Shown: positions 9,397 to 18,014, numbered from the stretch's first letter. The stretch: DNA of 33,307 nt from Deltaproteobacteria bacterium (GCA_016875215.1 VGRX01000016.1:1-33307), one strand, 5' to 3'. The notes: generated from the letters alone by a model not told the origin. Translations and numbers: made by a program.

Positions 9397-12300
9397 ATGG
9401 AACCAGCGGTCGCGAGAATCGAGGAGAACGAGCCATCGTGGCAACCGTTGCCCGGGCAGGCGGTGCAGGTCCGGGGAAGGCCGGCAGCGGTCCTGAGCGT
9501 GGTGGGTGCATCCGGGGCCGCCGGCTCGCTGGTGGAGGTTGCCTACACCGACGGGGCCGAGCCTGGGCTGGAGCGGCTGCTCTGGCGCCTGGAGCTCGGG
9601 ACGTCCGGCGGTCCGGGGGCCAGGTCCCGGCTGCGCGTGGGACCGCCGTCCCGCCTGGTTCCGTTCCGGGCTGCGGTCCGGGCCGCACGCTGGGAGGCGC
9701 CGGCTGCCGGGGTGCTGACTCCCGGGGGACCGCTTGCGCCGCTCCGCTCCGCGGTCCGCCTCGAGGAGCACCAGATGGTGCCGCTGATCAGGGCGTTGTC
9801 GATGCCCCGGGTGAGGCTGATGCTGGCGGACGACGTGGGGCTCGGCAAGACCATCGAGGCCGGCCTCATCGCTGCGGAGCTGGTGCTCCGGCGGCAGGTG
9901 CGGCGGATCCTGGTGCTCTGCCCACCGGCGTTGCGCCGGCAATGGCAGGACGAGCTGCGGTTCCGCTTCGGGCTGGAGCTGTCGATTCTCGATCGGCAGG
10001 CAGCCGAACGGCTGGGCGGGCCGGAGGAGGCGTTTTCCGCTCTCCCCAGGGTGATCGTATCGCCGCACTGGCTTTCCCGGCCTGAAGTCCTGGCAGCGTT
10101 CCGGAGCGCGGCCGCCCGTGATAGCCGGGGGGGCAATCGGATCGACCTGCTCGTGGTGGACGAGGCCCACCATTTCCTGCCCCGGCCCCGGGGCAGCGAC
10201 TCGGACCTGGTCGCGATGCTGCGCGAGGTAGTCCCCTGGAGCGAGCACCGCCTGTTCCTGTCGGCCACCCCTCACGACGGGTTCCGGACGTCGTTCACCG
10301 GTCTGCTCGAGATCCTGGACCCGTTGTCGTTTCGCCGCACGTCCGCCCCCACGGCCGCGGAGCGCCAGCGCATGAAGGAGGTGGTGATCCGGCGGCTCAA
10401 GCGGGAGCTTCCGGCAGGAGAGAGTCGATTCCCGTCCCGCCGGGTGACCGCGTGGCCCGTCGTGCTCCCATCGGCCCAGGAGCGGCTGTTCGCCGCACTG
10501 CGGGAGGCCGCCGGATTCCTGCGCCGCTGCGGCCGGGAAAAGAGACGATGCACGGTCTTCCTGGCCGAAGTGCTGTCCAAGAGGCTCCTGTCGTCGGTCG
10601 CGGCATTTGCTTCGAGCTTTGCAGCCTTCCTCGGCGGGCTCGAGAAAGGGCTGGGCCGTGGCGTGCCGCCCCTGCGCGTGACCGAGGGATCGGTGGTGAT
10701 GCAGACCCCGGGTCCGGACCCGGACACGGAGGTCGCATGGCTTCAGGCCGCGGCCCGACTGGGGGCGTTCCTCTCGCAGTACCATCCGAAGGCCGTGGGG
10801 AGGTTCGACGCGCTCGCTCGAGCGCTGGCTGAAGTGACCGAGCCTGAGGGCGGGTTCGCCGATGCCCGCATCGACCGGCTGGCCGATTGGATCGAGGCGC
10901 ACCTGCGAAGGGACGGGAGGTTCGTTCCGGACGAGAAGGTGGTCGTCTTCACCAGCTTCGTCGCTACGCTTCAGGCCGTGCGCGCCCGCTTCGCCGCCCG
11001 TTGGCCGGCGGAAGGCGATTCCCTGGCGTTCCTGTCCGGGGCCACGGGCGAGGCGGAGCGGTGCACGACGCTGGCCCGCTTCTCGGATCCCGGGTCGGGC
11101 CTTCGGGTGCTGGTCACCACCGACGTGGCAGCCGAGGGGCTCAATCTCCAGCAGGCGGCCCGATATGTCTTCCACCACGACATCCCGTGGAACCCCGCGG
11201 TGCTCGAGCAGCGGGTCGGCCGGGTGGACCGGATCGGCCAGGGGAGACCGGTCCGCTCGTTCCACTTCGTCAGCCCGCAGTCGCAGGAGATGCGGCTGCT
11301 CTCCCGGGTCGTCCGGAAGACCGAGGCGATGGAGCAGGATCTCGGCCGGTTCGGTGAGTTGATCGAAGCACGCGTGCGCAAGGTCGTTGCAGGGTCGGCT
11401 CCTGCGAGAGTCCTGTTTCCGGTCGAGCCCGAGGCCGAATCGGATCCGCCGGTGTGCAGCCAGCCGGCCGTTCCCGGCCTGGCGGAGGAGCTGACGGCAG
11501 CGGCCGGCCGACTGCACCTGAGGTCGCAGGAGGTGCGGGAGGGGCTTGCAGAAGCGCTGTCGCTCGACGGTGCGATGCTGTGCGACGGGGACCTCCCCGG
11601 CCTCTTCCGCATCGAGGGCCGGGGAGGGATCGTGCCCAGGACCCTGGCCCGGGAGGCGGCTCTCTGCTTCGACCGCACGGTCCTGCCCTGGGACGGCCGG
11701 GGACCTTCGCTGGTGCATCCGGGTACACCGCTGTTCGCGTGGATGTGCGCCCGTCTCGGCCGGTTGCGGGAGGGCACGCTGCTGTGGACCGCCCAGGCTG
11801 GAGAGCCCCCCCCCGGCACCGATGCCGCGGTCCTCCTGTTCCTGACCCTCTGGGCCGAGAATCGGCTTCGGGAGCCTCTCGCCCGTGCGCCGGATCTGCT
11901 GCTGCTGAGCCTGTCGGAGCATGCGGACAGATGGAGGCCCGGCCGGGTCTCCACTGCAGAGGACGGGGAGGTCAGAGAGCTCGCGGAACGGATCCTGGCA
12001 TGCGCCGGGGGAAGCGTCCCGGCCGAGCCTCGAGAGACCCTGGCCGGCCCGATCCTGGCCGCGGCACTCCCGCTCCTTCCCCGTCTCGTCGAGCGGCGCC
12101 TCAGCGAGCTTGCCACAAGGATGCGACGGATGCTCTCGCATGGCTACAGCAAGGCCTCGCGCACCCTGGAGCTTTCCTGTCGCCGGCAGGAGAGGGAGAT
12201 ACGCCAGGCAGTCTCTCCCCGCACCGTCGAACGACTCGAGGAGCACCTGGAGCGCCTGGAAATCGAGCGGACCCGCAAGGGTTTCCTGTTCGCGGAGCTG

Positions 12301-12504
12301 GCGTCCACGGCACGGCGCCAGACCGACGAGCTGCGGGAGGAGCTCGATGCGCGGGAACGGCGTGGAATGGAGCTCCTGCGGTCGATCGGAGAGGAGAAGC
12401 GCCTGCTGGCGGAGCGACTCCCCCTGCGCTACTCGCTGGCCTGGCCCCCCACCCTTCGCCTCGATGCGCTGGCGGTCCTGGTGCGACAGGGAGGCCGTTC
12501 ATGA
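9397..12504 (+). CDS. SNF2-family helicase resembling DISARM DrmD
   Basis: This is a 1035-residue superfamily 2 ATPase. A Q-like segment LEEHQMVPL precedes Walker A DDVGLGKT (145-152). DEAH is at 255-258 and the SATPHDG motif starts at 289. The second RecA domain has TTDVAAEGLNLQ and then QRVGRVDRIGQ (605-615). The combination of VRLMLADDVGLGKTIEAGL, HRLFLSATPHDGFRTSF and VVIRRLKREL is what I know from DrmD, the SNF2-like helicase of class 1 DISARM phage defence. The C-terminal 400 residues are largely helical and I recognise no nuclease in them. GGAGG precedes the ATG. Its TGA overlaps the ATG of the methylase gene (ATGA), so the two are translationally coupled. A RapA-like role in transcription recycling is the alternative, but the methylase partner argues for defence or modification. 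Confidence 0.85.
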   Translation: MEPAVARIEENEPSWQPLPGQAVQVRGRPAAVLSVVGASGAAGSLVEVAYTDGAEPGLERLLWRLELGTSGGPGARSRLRVGPPSRLVPFRAAVRAARWEAPAAGVLTPGGPLAPLRSAVRLEEHQMVPLIRALSMPRVRLMLADDVGLGKTIEAGLIAAELVLRRQVRRILVLCPPALRRQWQDELRFRFGLELSILDRQAAERLGGPEEAFSALPRVIVSPHWLSRPEVLAAFRSAAARDSRGGNRIDLLVVDEAHHFLPRPRGSDSDLVAMLREVVPWSEHRLFLSATPHDGFRTSFTGLLEILDPLSFRRTSAPTAAERQRMKEVVIRRLKRELPAGESRFPSRRVTAWPVVLPSAQERLFAALREAAGFLRRCGREKRRCTVFLAEVLSKRLLSSVAAFASSFAAFLGGLEKGLGRGVPPLRVTEGSVVMQTPGPDPDTEVAWLQAAARLGAFLSQYHPKAVGRFDALARALAEVTEPEGGFADARIDRLADWIEAHLRRDGRFVPDEKVVVFTSFVATLQAVRARFAARWPAEGDSLAFLSGATGEAERCTTLARFSDPGSGLRVLVTTDVAAEGLNLQQAARYVFHHDIPWNPAVLEQRVGRVDRIGQGRPVRSFHFVSPQSQEMRLLSRVVRKTEAMEQDLGRFGELIEARVRKVVAGSAPARVLFPVEPEAESDPPVCSQPAVPGLAEELTAAAGRLHLRSQEVREGLAEALSLDGAMLCDGDLPGLFRIEGRGGIVPRTLAREAALCFDRTVLPWDGRGPSLVHPGTPLFAWMCARLGRLREGTLLWTAQAGEPPPGTDAAVLLFLTLWAENRLREPLARAPDLLLLSLSEHADRWRPGRVSTAEDGEVRELAERILACAGGSVPAEPRETLAGPILAAALPLLPRLVERRLSELATRMRRMLSHGYSKASRTLELSCRRQEREIRQAVSPRTVERLEEHLERLEIERTRKGFLFAELASTARRQTDELREELDARERRGMELLRSIGEEKRLLAERLPLRYSLAWPPTLRLDALAVLVRQGGRS

Positions 12505-15500
12505 GCCGGGGGAGGTTTCCAGGTCGGGACGGGCGGCTCGCCGCGGCGGAAGGCCATTCGCAACGGACTCCCAGGTCGGGACGGGTGCGGGGGATGGTAT
12601 CCGCGCTGGAAGGGATCGTGGCACCGGCAGCGCACGAGTGGACACGGCTTGGGTTGCCGGAAGAGCCGCTGAGGTTGGCAGCGATGCGGATCCTGCTGCG
12701 GCTGGTCGTCATCCGGCGGGCGGAGGGAACGGGGCTGCTGCCCTGTGACGACCCGCTGTACGGGCCGTCCTACTCGCTCTCGGGCCTCCATCGCCGTCTC
12801 CGGGGTGAGCGGCTGGCCGGGGAAGGAAGCCTGGCAGGCCGCGGGCACGCGTGGCCGCGAGTCCAGGCACTGTTCCAACTGGTCTGGGCGGGGAGCGACC
12901 ACCCGGCACTGCCGATCCGGGCGTACGGCGGGGAGTTGTTCGAGCCGGGCCGCACCGGTTCCGACAGCCCGGTCCTGCAGGCGCTTGCCCTGCTCCGGGT
13001 GAACGGTCCCGATGATGCAGGCGTGCTCGAAGTGCTGGATCGGCTGGGGGAGTGCGAGCGTCTGGCCGGAGGGCCTGAAGCTCCGGCAGCGCGCCTGGTG
13101 GGGACGCTCTACGAGGAGCTCCTGGAGTGGCGACTCGAGCTGGAATCGGGGGAGCCGCGGGCGGTGAACGACCGGTCCCGGCGCAAGGGAACCGGCAGCT
13201 TCTACACGCCGCCGGAGCTTGCGCGCGACCTGGTCCGCAGGACGCTCGACCCGCTCCTCGTGGACGTCAAGAACCACCTCCGCCCCCCGGAGGAGCTGCT
13301 TTCGCTTCGCGTGTGCGACCCGGCCATGGGGTCCGGCTCCTTCCTGTCCGCTGCCCTGGAGCACCTCTCCGAGGCCGTCGTGCGTTCCGCGCAGCAGCAC
13401 GGGAGACTCCGTGCCGCGCACAGCGGCCGGGAGAGCAGCGCGGCCACCCTGGTCGACCTGGGGAGGGACATCCGCCTGGAGCTTCCCGGTGCGGCGGACG
13501 ATCCCCTCCTCGAGGAATCCCTCCGGGTTCGCGTCCGCCGTCTGGTGGTCGAGAACTGCCTCTGGGGGGTAGACCTCGATCCGGTCGCGGTGGAGCTGGC
13601 CCGCACCGCCCTCTGGCTCGAGACCCTGGACCGCCGGCTCCCGCTCACGTTCCTCGACCACAAGCTGGTCTCGGGGGATGCGCTGGTCGGGTGCTGGCTG
13701 AGCGACCTGCCGGTCTATCCGCTGTCCGCCTGGCGGCACGAGCCGGCTGCGCCTCAGGTCAACGCAGAGGCCCGCTCCGTTCTGCTGGCAAAGACATCTC
13801 CGCTCCTGCCGCTCAGCGGTTCGGGACGTCCGGAGTCGGTTCGCCGGCGCCTGTCGGGGTGCCTGGACGAGCTGAGGGCCATCCCGATCGAGTTCCCGGA
13901 TCGAAAGCGGGCCGGCTACAGGGCGCGGGTGCTCGGGGACAGCGAGGCCGTGGCGCTCAAGGGGCAGATGGACCGCTGGTGCGCGCTCTGGTTCACGCAA
14001 GGGGGACCGGGGCCGGAGCGTCCTGGACCCCGGTTGTGGTACTCGTGCCCCGATGCGGGCATGGAACCGGCAGCACGAGCGGCCTCGACCCGGCGTTTCC
14101 TGCACTGGGAGCTGGTGTTTCCCGACGTTTTCGAGGGGGAGTTCCCCGGATTCGACGCGCTGCTGGGTAACCCTCCCTGGGAGGTGCTGCGCTCACGGCC
14201 GGACCGCTTCCTGCTGTCCCGCTGGTTCTCGGGCAGGGCCTGTCCCGGCGGTCCCCTCGATGCCCGCTACCGGGCCCTGTCCCGCAAGACAGGGGACCCG
14301 TGCGCTGCCGACGCGGAAGCCCGGTCCGCTCCGTTCGTGGAGCAGGGGGCGTCGGACCACAACACCTATCGGCTGTTCCTGGAGCAGGCGTGGCACCTGA
14401 TCCGGGCAGGGGGACGGCTCGGCTTCCTGGTTCCAGGGGGGATCGCAAGCGATCGGGGGGCGGCCCCGCTGCGCCGGCTGTTCCTGGACCAGGGGGAGTG
14501 GGAGCAGCTCATCTCTTTCGACAACCGGAGACGGCTGTTCCCGGTGGACGGACGTCTGAAGTTCTGCGCGGTGGTGGTGCGCAAGGGTGGCCGGACGGAG
14601 CGGGTGCACGCGTCCTTCGGGAACGAGACGCCCGTGCCTGCGGAAGGGGTCGCCTGGTCCAGGGAGCTGATCGAGGACCACTCGGCTCAGCTTGCGTTTC
14701 CCGAGCTTTCGGGGGGCGAGGAGATCGCCCTGTTCACCGCCCTGCATCGGGCTGGGATTCCGCTCGTGCGATGGCGCCCTTCGACCCGTGCTGCGAGCTA
14801 CGCACGGGAGCTCGACGCGGGAAACGGCGAAGGGCTTTTCGCCCCGGTCCCGGATTGGCTGGCCCGCGGCGCGGTTCCCTACCTGCCCGAGCCAGGCGAG
14901 CCGGCCGCGGACCACCAGGCGGCGGGATTCCCTGCGGCTCTGGATCTGTGGAAGGACCGCGACGGGCTGCTCCTTCCCGTCGTGCACGGAGCCCTCGTGC
15001 TTCCCCACGGCCTTTCGAATCCGGATCCTCGGGAGGGGATCTCGCCGCGCGACCTGATGCCCCTGGACCGGTACTTCCGTGGTCGGGGCCGAGGGCTCAA
15101 GGTCGCGGTCCGCCGCGTCACCAACGCGACCAACACCCGCACCCTCATCGCAGGGCTGGTCCCCGACCTCCCGTGCACGGACAAGGCCGCGGTGCTCACC
15201 CTTCCTGCGGTCGAGGAGATGCTGCTGCTCCTGGCGCTGCTGAACTCGTTCCCGCTCGACTTCGTCGCCCGGCGGATCTGTGCGGGGACGAACCTGGACC
15301 GCCATCACCTGATGCGTCTGCCGATGCCGAGCCTGTCGAACCTCGGCCGCATCAGCTCGTTGGCCGATCATCCGCCAGATCCGCCATGGGGGAGCCTCGG
15401 CTCCGGATCGATCGGGGTTCGGCTGGCCCGGAATGCACTGCGGCTCGGGGCGTGCCACCCGCTCTTCGCCCCGCTCTGGGTTCGCTGCGCCGAATCGTGG

Positions 15501-16061
15501 CCGGAGCTTCTGCAGCGGCCCTGGCATGCCTGGTGGGCGGTGACTCCGGCAACCCGCACGGCGCTGAAGGTCGAGAACGACCTGCTGGCTGCGTCGGCCT
15601 GTGGGCTGGGACCGGAGGCTCTCGACTTGATGTTGGAGGAGTGCGGGCACCCGTCGGAGCGGCTGGCGGACCCGGCCTTTGCCGCGACTCTCGACCGCCG
15701 GGGGTTCTGGCGGGTGGACCGTGAGCGGCCGCCGGAGGCGAGGCACACGGAGCTCGTCCGGACCTTGTCGAGGCCGGCCGGACGCCGGTTCCCGGCGGAG
15801 GGCTCCGGGGGGTCGGCCGATACGGCGCTACCTGCGACCGGCAGGTCCCCTGCGGGCCGGCCCCCGAGCGAATCCGCCACGACTTCGGTTCCGGCCGCGC
15901 CAGGTTGGGAGCAGACGCTGGTTCCCCACCTGGGCCCGCTCCTGGCCCCGTGGCAGGAAGGGCTGGACGCGGCAGACAACTGGAAGCTGTGCCGGGAGAC
16001 AGCCGGTCGCCTGGCGGAGCTCGGCTTCCGGCTCCTGCCTGGGAGAACCGGACTGCTGTAG
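12501..16061 (+). CDS. N6-adenine DNA methyltransferase resembling DISARM DrmMI
   Basis: This is a large (1186-residue) gamma-class methylase in which SAM motif I precedes catalytic motif IV. RRKGTGSFYTPPEL (about 227-240) marks the entry to the domain. Motif I is DPAMGSGSF (273-281), followed by LWGVDLDPVAVELARTALWL. The catalytic motif NPPW is at 557-560. A probable target-recognition region (about 900-1010) includes NATNTRTLIAGL. The product methylates adenine N6 in DNA; the recognition sequence cannot be read. The ATG at 12501 has GGGAGG upstream and overlaps the helicase stop by 4 bases. The frame is open much further upstream, but only as a shadow of the helicase gene. No endonuclease motif was seen in the last 180 residues, part of which (about 1095-1135) is a low-complexity Pro/Gly/Ser linker. 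It could instead be a BREX- or Eco57I-like orphan methylase. Confidence 0.88.
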   Translation: MSRGRFPGRDGRLAAAEGHSQRTPRSGRVRGMVSALEGIVAPAAHEWTRLGLPEEPLRLAAMRILLRLVVIRRAEGTGLLPCDDPLYGPSYSLSGLHRRLRGERLAGEGSLAGRGHAWPRVQALFQLVWAGSDHPALPIRAYGGELFEPGRTGSDSPVLQALALLRVNGPDDAGVLEVLDRLGECERLAGGPEAPAARLVGTLYEELLEWRLELESGEPRAVNDRSRRKGTGSFYTPPELARDLVRRTLDPLLVDVKNHLRPPEELLSLRVCDPAMGSGSFLSAALEHLSEAVVRSAQQHGRLRAAHSGRESSAATLVDLGRDIRLELPGAADDPLLEESLRVRVRRLVVENCLWGVDLDPVAVELARTALWLETLDRRLPLTFLDHKLVSGDALVGCWLSDLPVYPLSAWRHEPAAPQVNAEARSVLLAKTSPLLPLSGSGRPESVRRRLSGCLDELRAIPIEFPDRKRAGYRARVLGDSEAVALKGQMDRWCALWFTQGGPGPERPGPRLWYSCPDAGMEPAARAASTRRFLHWELVFPDVFEGEFPGFDALLGNPPWEVLRSRPDRFLLSRWFSGRACPGGPLDARYRALSRKTGDPCAADAEARSAPFVEQGASDHNTYRLFLEQAWHLIRAGGRLGFLVPGGIASDRGAAPLRRLFLDQGEWEQLISFDNRRRLFPVDGRLKFCAVVVRKGGRTERVHASFGNETPVPAEGVAWSRELIEDHSAQLAFPELSGGEEIALFTALHRAGIPLVRWRPSTRAASYARELDAGNGEGLFAPVPDWLARGAVPYLPEPGEPAADHQAAGFPAALDLWKDRDGLLLPVVHGALVLPHGLSNPDPREGISPRDLMPLDRYFRGRGRGLKVAVRRVTNATNTRTLIAGLVPDLPCTDKAAVLTLPAVEEMLLLLALLNSFPLDFVARRICAGTNLDRHHLMRLPMPSLSNLGRISSLADHPPDPPWGSLGSGSIGVRLARNALRLGACHPLFAPLWVRCAESWPELLQRPWHAWWAVTPATRTALKVENDLLAASACGLGPEALDLMLEECGHPSERLADPAFAATLDRRGFWRVDRERPPEARHTELVRTLSRPAGRRFPAEGSGGSADTALPATGRSPAGRPPSESATTSVPAAPGWEQTLVPHLGPLLAPWQEGLDAADNWKLCRETAGRLAELGFRLLPGRTGLL

Positions 16062-16076
16062 CCCGGATGATCCGGG
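16062..16076. terminator. Hairpin between convergent genes
   Basis: CCCGGA and TCCGGG form a perfect 6-bp stem with a 3-base loop, directly after the methylase stop codon (16059-16061) and 62 bases past the stop of the convergent gene. Position favours a bidirectional terminator; the lack of a T-tract leaves it uncertain. The following GACCATCGACCATT resembles sequence flanking the repeat at 27912. Confidence 0.4.
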
Positions 16077-16138
16077 ACCATCGACCATTCTCCGGGGGAT
16101 CGAGACATGCGGGCAGCCGCCCGGCCGACGTCCCGGCC

Positions 16139-16849
16139 TCACCGTGACAGCACCCGGTACAGGTTCCTCTTCACGTCCGGGACGTGCCGTTCCAGCTCGG
16201 CGATGAACGCCTTGGTGTCGCGGCGCACGAAGGCCATCTTGCCCGGGCAGCGGCAGGCGGGATCGACGAACTGCTGGGATGCGGCGTAGGCCCGGGTCTC
16301 GTCTTCCAGGACGGTGGCCAGGGGACGGACGAGGGAGAGCTGCCCGTCGAAGAACTCCACCCGGGGGGCCATGGTGCTGATGTTCCCGTGGTGGAACATG
16401 TTCATGAGCAGCGTCTCGACCAGGTCGTCCAGGTGGTGCCCCAGCGTGATCTTGTTGTGCCCGGTGCGAAATGCCATCTTGATGAGCGCGGTGCGTCGCC
16501 GCAGCGCGCAGTAGAAGCAGTTGATGTTGCCCTTGATCTCCTCGTTGATGGGGTAGAACGTGGTCTCGAATGCAAAGCCGTAGCGTTGAGCACGTTCCTG
16601 GATGACCTCCAGGGGAATGCTCCCGCTTCAGGTGATGTCGGTCCGGATCTTGGCCGCGGTGAAGTGGGTATCGGGGAAATGCCCGGGCTTCAGCCAGCCG
16701 CACAGGTCGAGGAGGGTGAAGCTGTCCTTGCCGCCCGATACGCCGATGATGACGCGGTCGCCGGGCTCAAACATCCGGTAGGTGCGGACCGCGTCCAGGA
16801 ACCTCTCCTGGAGCGGCAGCGGGATGGGGCACTCCGTGGACCGGGTCAC
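16139..16849 (-). CDS. TtcA-like PP-loop enzyme, probable selenoprotein (in-frame TGA, codon 74)
   Basis: Read through one TGA (16630-16628), the frame gives a 236-residue protein of the TtcA type, ATP-dependent enzymes that thiolate tRNA C32. The PP-loop SGGKDSFTLLDL is at about residues 40-51. CFYC (about 109-112) and the CRC near 202-204 match the cysteines that hold the [4Fe-4S] cluster in TtcA. GHHLDDLVETLLMNMF is the family signature. Residues before and after the TGA are both needed for a complete enzyme, with no shift of frame. A SECIS-like hairpin follows the TGA, so I read codon 74 as selenocysteine in ...TDIT-U-SGSIP. The GTG start overlaps the previous stop by 4 bases (GTGA). The alternatives are a nonsense-mutated pseudogene or a sequencing error; the intact remainder and the hairpin argue against both. 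The substrate may be something other than tRNA. Confidence 0.75.
16595..16617 (-). promoter_or_regulatory. Candidate bacterial SECIS element
   Basis: On the minus strand CCTGG (16613-16609) pairs with CCAGG (16601-16597) around the loop AGGTCAT. Two further T-A pairs can form below a CC bulge. The loop contains GGTC, the sequence presented to SelB by the E. coli fdhF SECIS. GGTC begins 20 bases after the TGA, against 18 in fdhF as I recall it. The element lies within the coding region, as bacterial SECIS elements do. Confidence 0.65.
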
Positions 16850-17604
16850 GGCTCGTCCCTACGTGCCTCGGGGGTGACCTGGATTGCTGGCGGGGCCAAA
16901 GCATCGAGCAGGTGGGAGAGCACCTCGAACGGGAGCGTGACGTCCACCAGTCCCCCTCCGGTCCCCACCGCATTCGTGAGCCGCTGCAGGACATCGAGCG
17001 AGCGGACGTCGGCGGCCAACACCCGGGGCCGGATCCCGTAGGCGGCATACAGCGCGGCAATGCGGGCCACGACGGCCACACCGTCCCCGCCCGCATCATC
17101 GAGGCGGCCGACCATGCAGGCGATGGAATGGGGGAAGCCGGGGTTGCGGGAGGCCGGCGGCCCTTCGGTGCACGGTATCCCGTCGCGCCATTCCTGGACG
17201 TGAGGGAACGTGCTCACTGCGAGGGCCTGGACGGGGTCGGACACGGACGAGATGCACACCTCGATTCCCCGAGCCACCAGCACGGAGGCGGCAAACAGGC
17301 TCTCCGGGAGCGGTTTGAGCATGCACACCAGGGTCGGACCGCTCAGCGGTCCTCCGGTCCGTTCCGCCATCCGGGCATCCAGCCCGACCGCCTGGTCGAC
17401 GACCTCGTGTGCGGTCCCCTCCGACATCTGGAAGAACAGCTTCCAGTCCCGCCGACCGGAGGCCACGACGGCCTCGATCACGGCGGCGGGCGTTGCGCCC
17501 CGATCGGCCAGTGCCCCCTGCTGGACGGTCACTCCGCCTACGTACGGCAGAAGCGCAGCGGCCCTGATGTCGCCGGACCGAGCGGAATTCAGGAAGAACC
17601 GCAT
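16846..17604 (-). CDS. Divergent transaldolase/fructose-6-phosphate aldolase-like protein
   Basis: The 252-residue protein has the opening and ending of the small transaldolase (TalC/FSA) family: MRFFLNSARSGDIRAA, GVTVQQGAL, a central LKPLPESL, and MVGRLDDAGGDG. Lys97 aligns with the Schiff-base lysine (KVPVTAEGL in FsaA). Other active-site residues differ: FsaA Asp6 is Asn6 here, Asn28 of the TTNP motif is Gln28, and Tyr131 is replaced by Met. It may therefore bind sugar phosphates or do different chemistry rather than act as a transaldolase. The start at 17604 lies 23 bases after the nfu-like gene, and the stop overlaps the GTG of the TtcA-like gene. This tight arrangement suggests the three work together, but the link between this protein and sulfur or Fe-S chemistry is unexplained. 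Confidence 0.7.
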   Translation of the reverse strand: MRFFLNSARSGDIRAAALLPYVGGVTVQQGALADRGATPAAVIEAVVASGRRDWKLFFQMSEGTAHEVVDQAVGLDARMAERTGGPLSGPTLVCMLKPLPESLFAASVLVARGIEVCISSVSDPVQALAVSTFPHVQEWRDGIPCTEGPPASRNPGFPHSIACMVGRLDDAGGDGVAVVARIAALYAAYGIRPRVLAADVRSLDVLQRLTNAVGTGGGLVDVTLPFEVLSHLLDALAPPAIQVTPEARRDEP

Positions 17605-17627
17605 GGAACGCTCCCGTGGGGAGAAGG

Positions 17628-17870
17628 CTACATCGGGACGGCTTCGACCGCTGCGACCTCGGGGACCACTTCCCGCACCTTGCGCTCGATGCCGAGCTTG
17701 AGCGTGTACATGGCGCCGGGGCAGCCGGCGCAGTGCCCCTTGAGCCGGATGCGCACGACGTTGTTCTCGGTCATCTCCACGAACTCCATGTCCCCGCCAT
17801 CCATCTGGAGATAGGGGCGCAGCTCTTCAAGCGTCGCCTTCACCTTGTCCAGCATCTCTTCGTTGATCAT
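17628..17870 (-). CDS. NifU C-terminal-domain iron-sulfur scaffold (Nfu)
   Basis: This is an 80-residue Nfu domain. Its start LDKVKATLEELRPYLQMDGGD and the metal-binding HCAGCPGA (CxxC, about residues 48-55) are diagnostic. Such proteins assemble or carry [4Fe-4S] clusters to target enzymes in the cytoplasm. The ATG at 17870 is preferred over an in-frame ATG at 17891 because GGAGGGG lies just before it; the upstream one would bury that site in the coding region. It is the first gene of a minus-strand operon ending with the TtcA-like enzyme. Because TtcA enzymes need a [4Fe-4S] cluster, delivery to that partner is a reasonable inference. Confidence 0.9.
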   Translation of the reverse strand: MINEEMLDKVKATLEELRPYLQMDGGDMEFVEMTENNVVRIRLKGHCAGCPGAMYTLKLGIERKVREVVPEVAAVEAVPM

Positions 17871-18014
17871 CGAATCCCCCTCCGGCGTCATGCCGTAGGT
17901 ATCATGCGAATTCGGACGGAAAGATCAAGTGATTCCTGGTCCCATCCGGTCTACGAGTATGGTCGGGTCGTTCGTCGAGCGCCGCCGGATGATTGACGGT
18001 CAAGGCGACCATGT

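Noticed and set aside
9331-12246. 971-codon open frame on the minus strand opposite the helicase gene
   Set aside because: It is a shadow of a high-GC gene: its product is Arg/Pro/Gln/His-rich without motifs, while the plus-strand frame holds every helicase motif. The same applies to the long antisense frames at 1369-3477, 24515-27466 and 29877-32573.
11454-12500. Upstream extension of the methylase frame into the helicase gene
   Set aside because: The extension is Arg/Pro/Gly-rich with no domain. The ATG at 12501 has a ribosome-binding site and the ATGA overlap.
9397-16061. Complete DISARM or BREX system
   Set aside because: drmA, drmB and drmC are absent, as are pglZ, brxC and brxL, in the flanking DNA shown.
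16139-16849. Two separate genes or a decayed pseudogene at the TtcA-like locus
   Set aside because: The halves lie in one frame with all catalytic motifs kept. The region after the TGA has no ribosome-binding site of its own before the needed CFYC motif, and a SECIS-like hairpin is placed as required. A pseudogene is not fully excluded.
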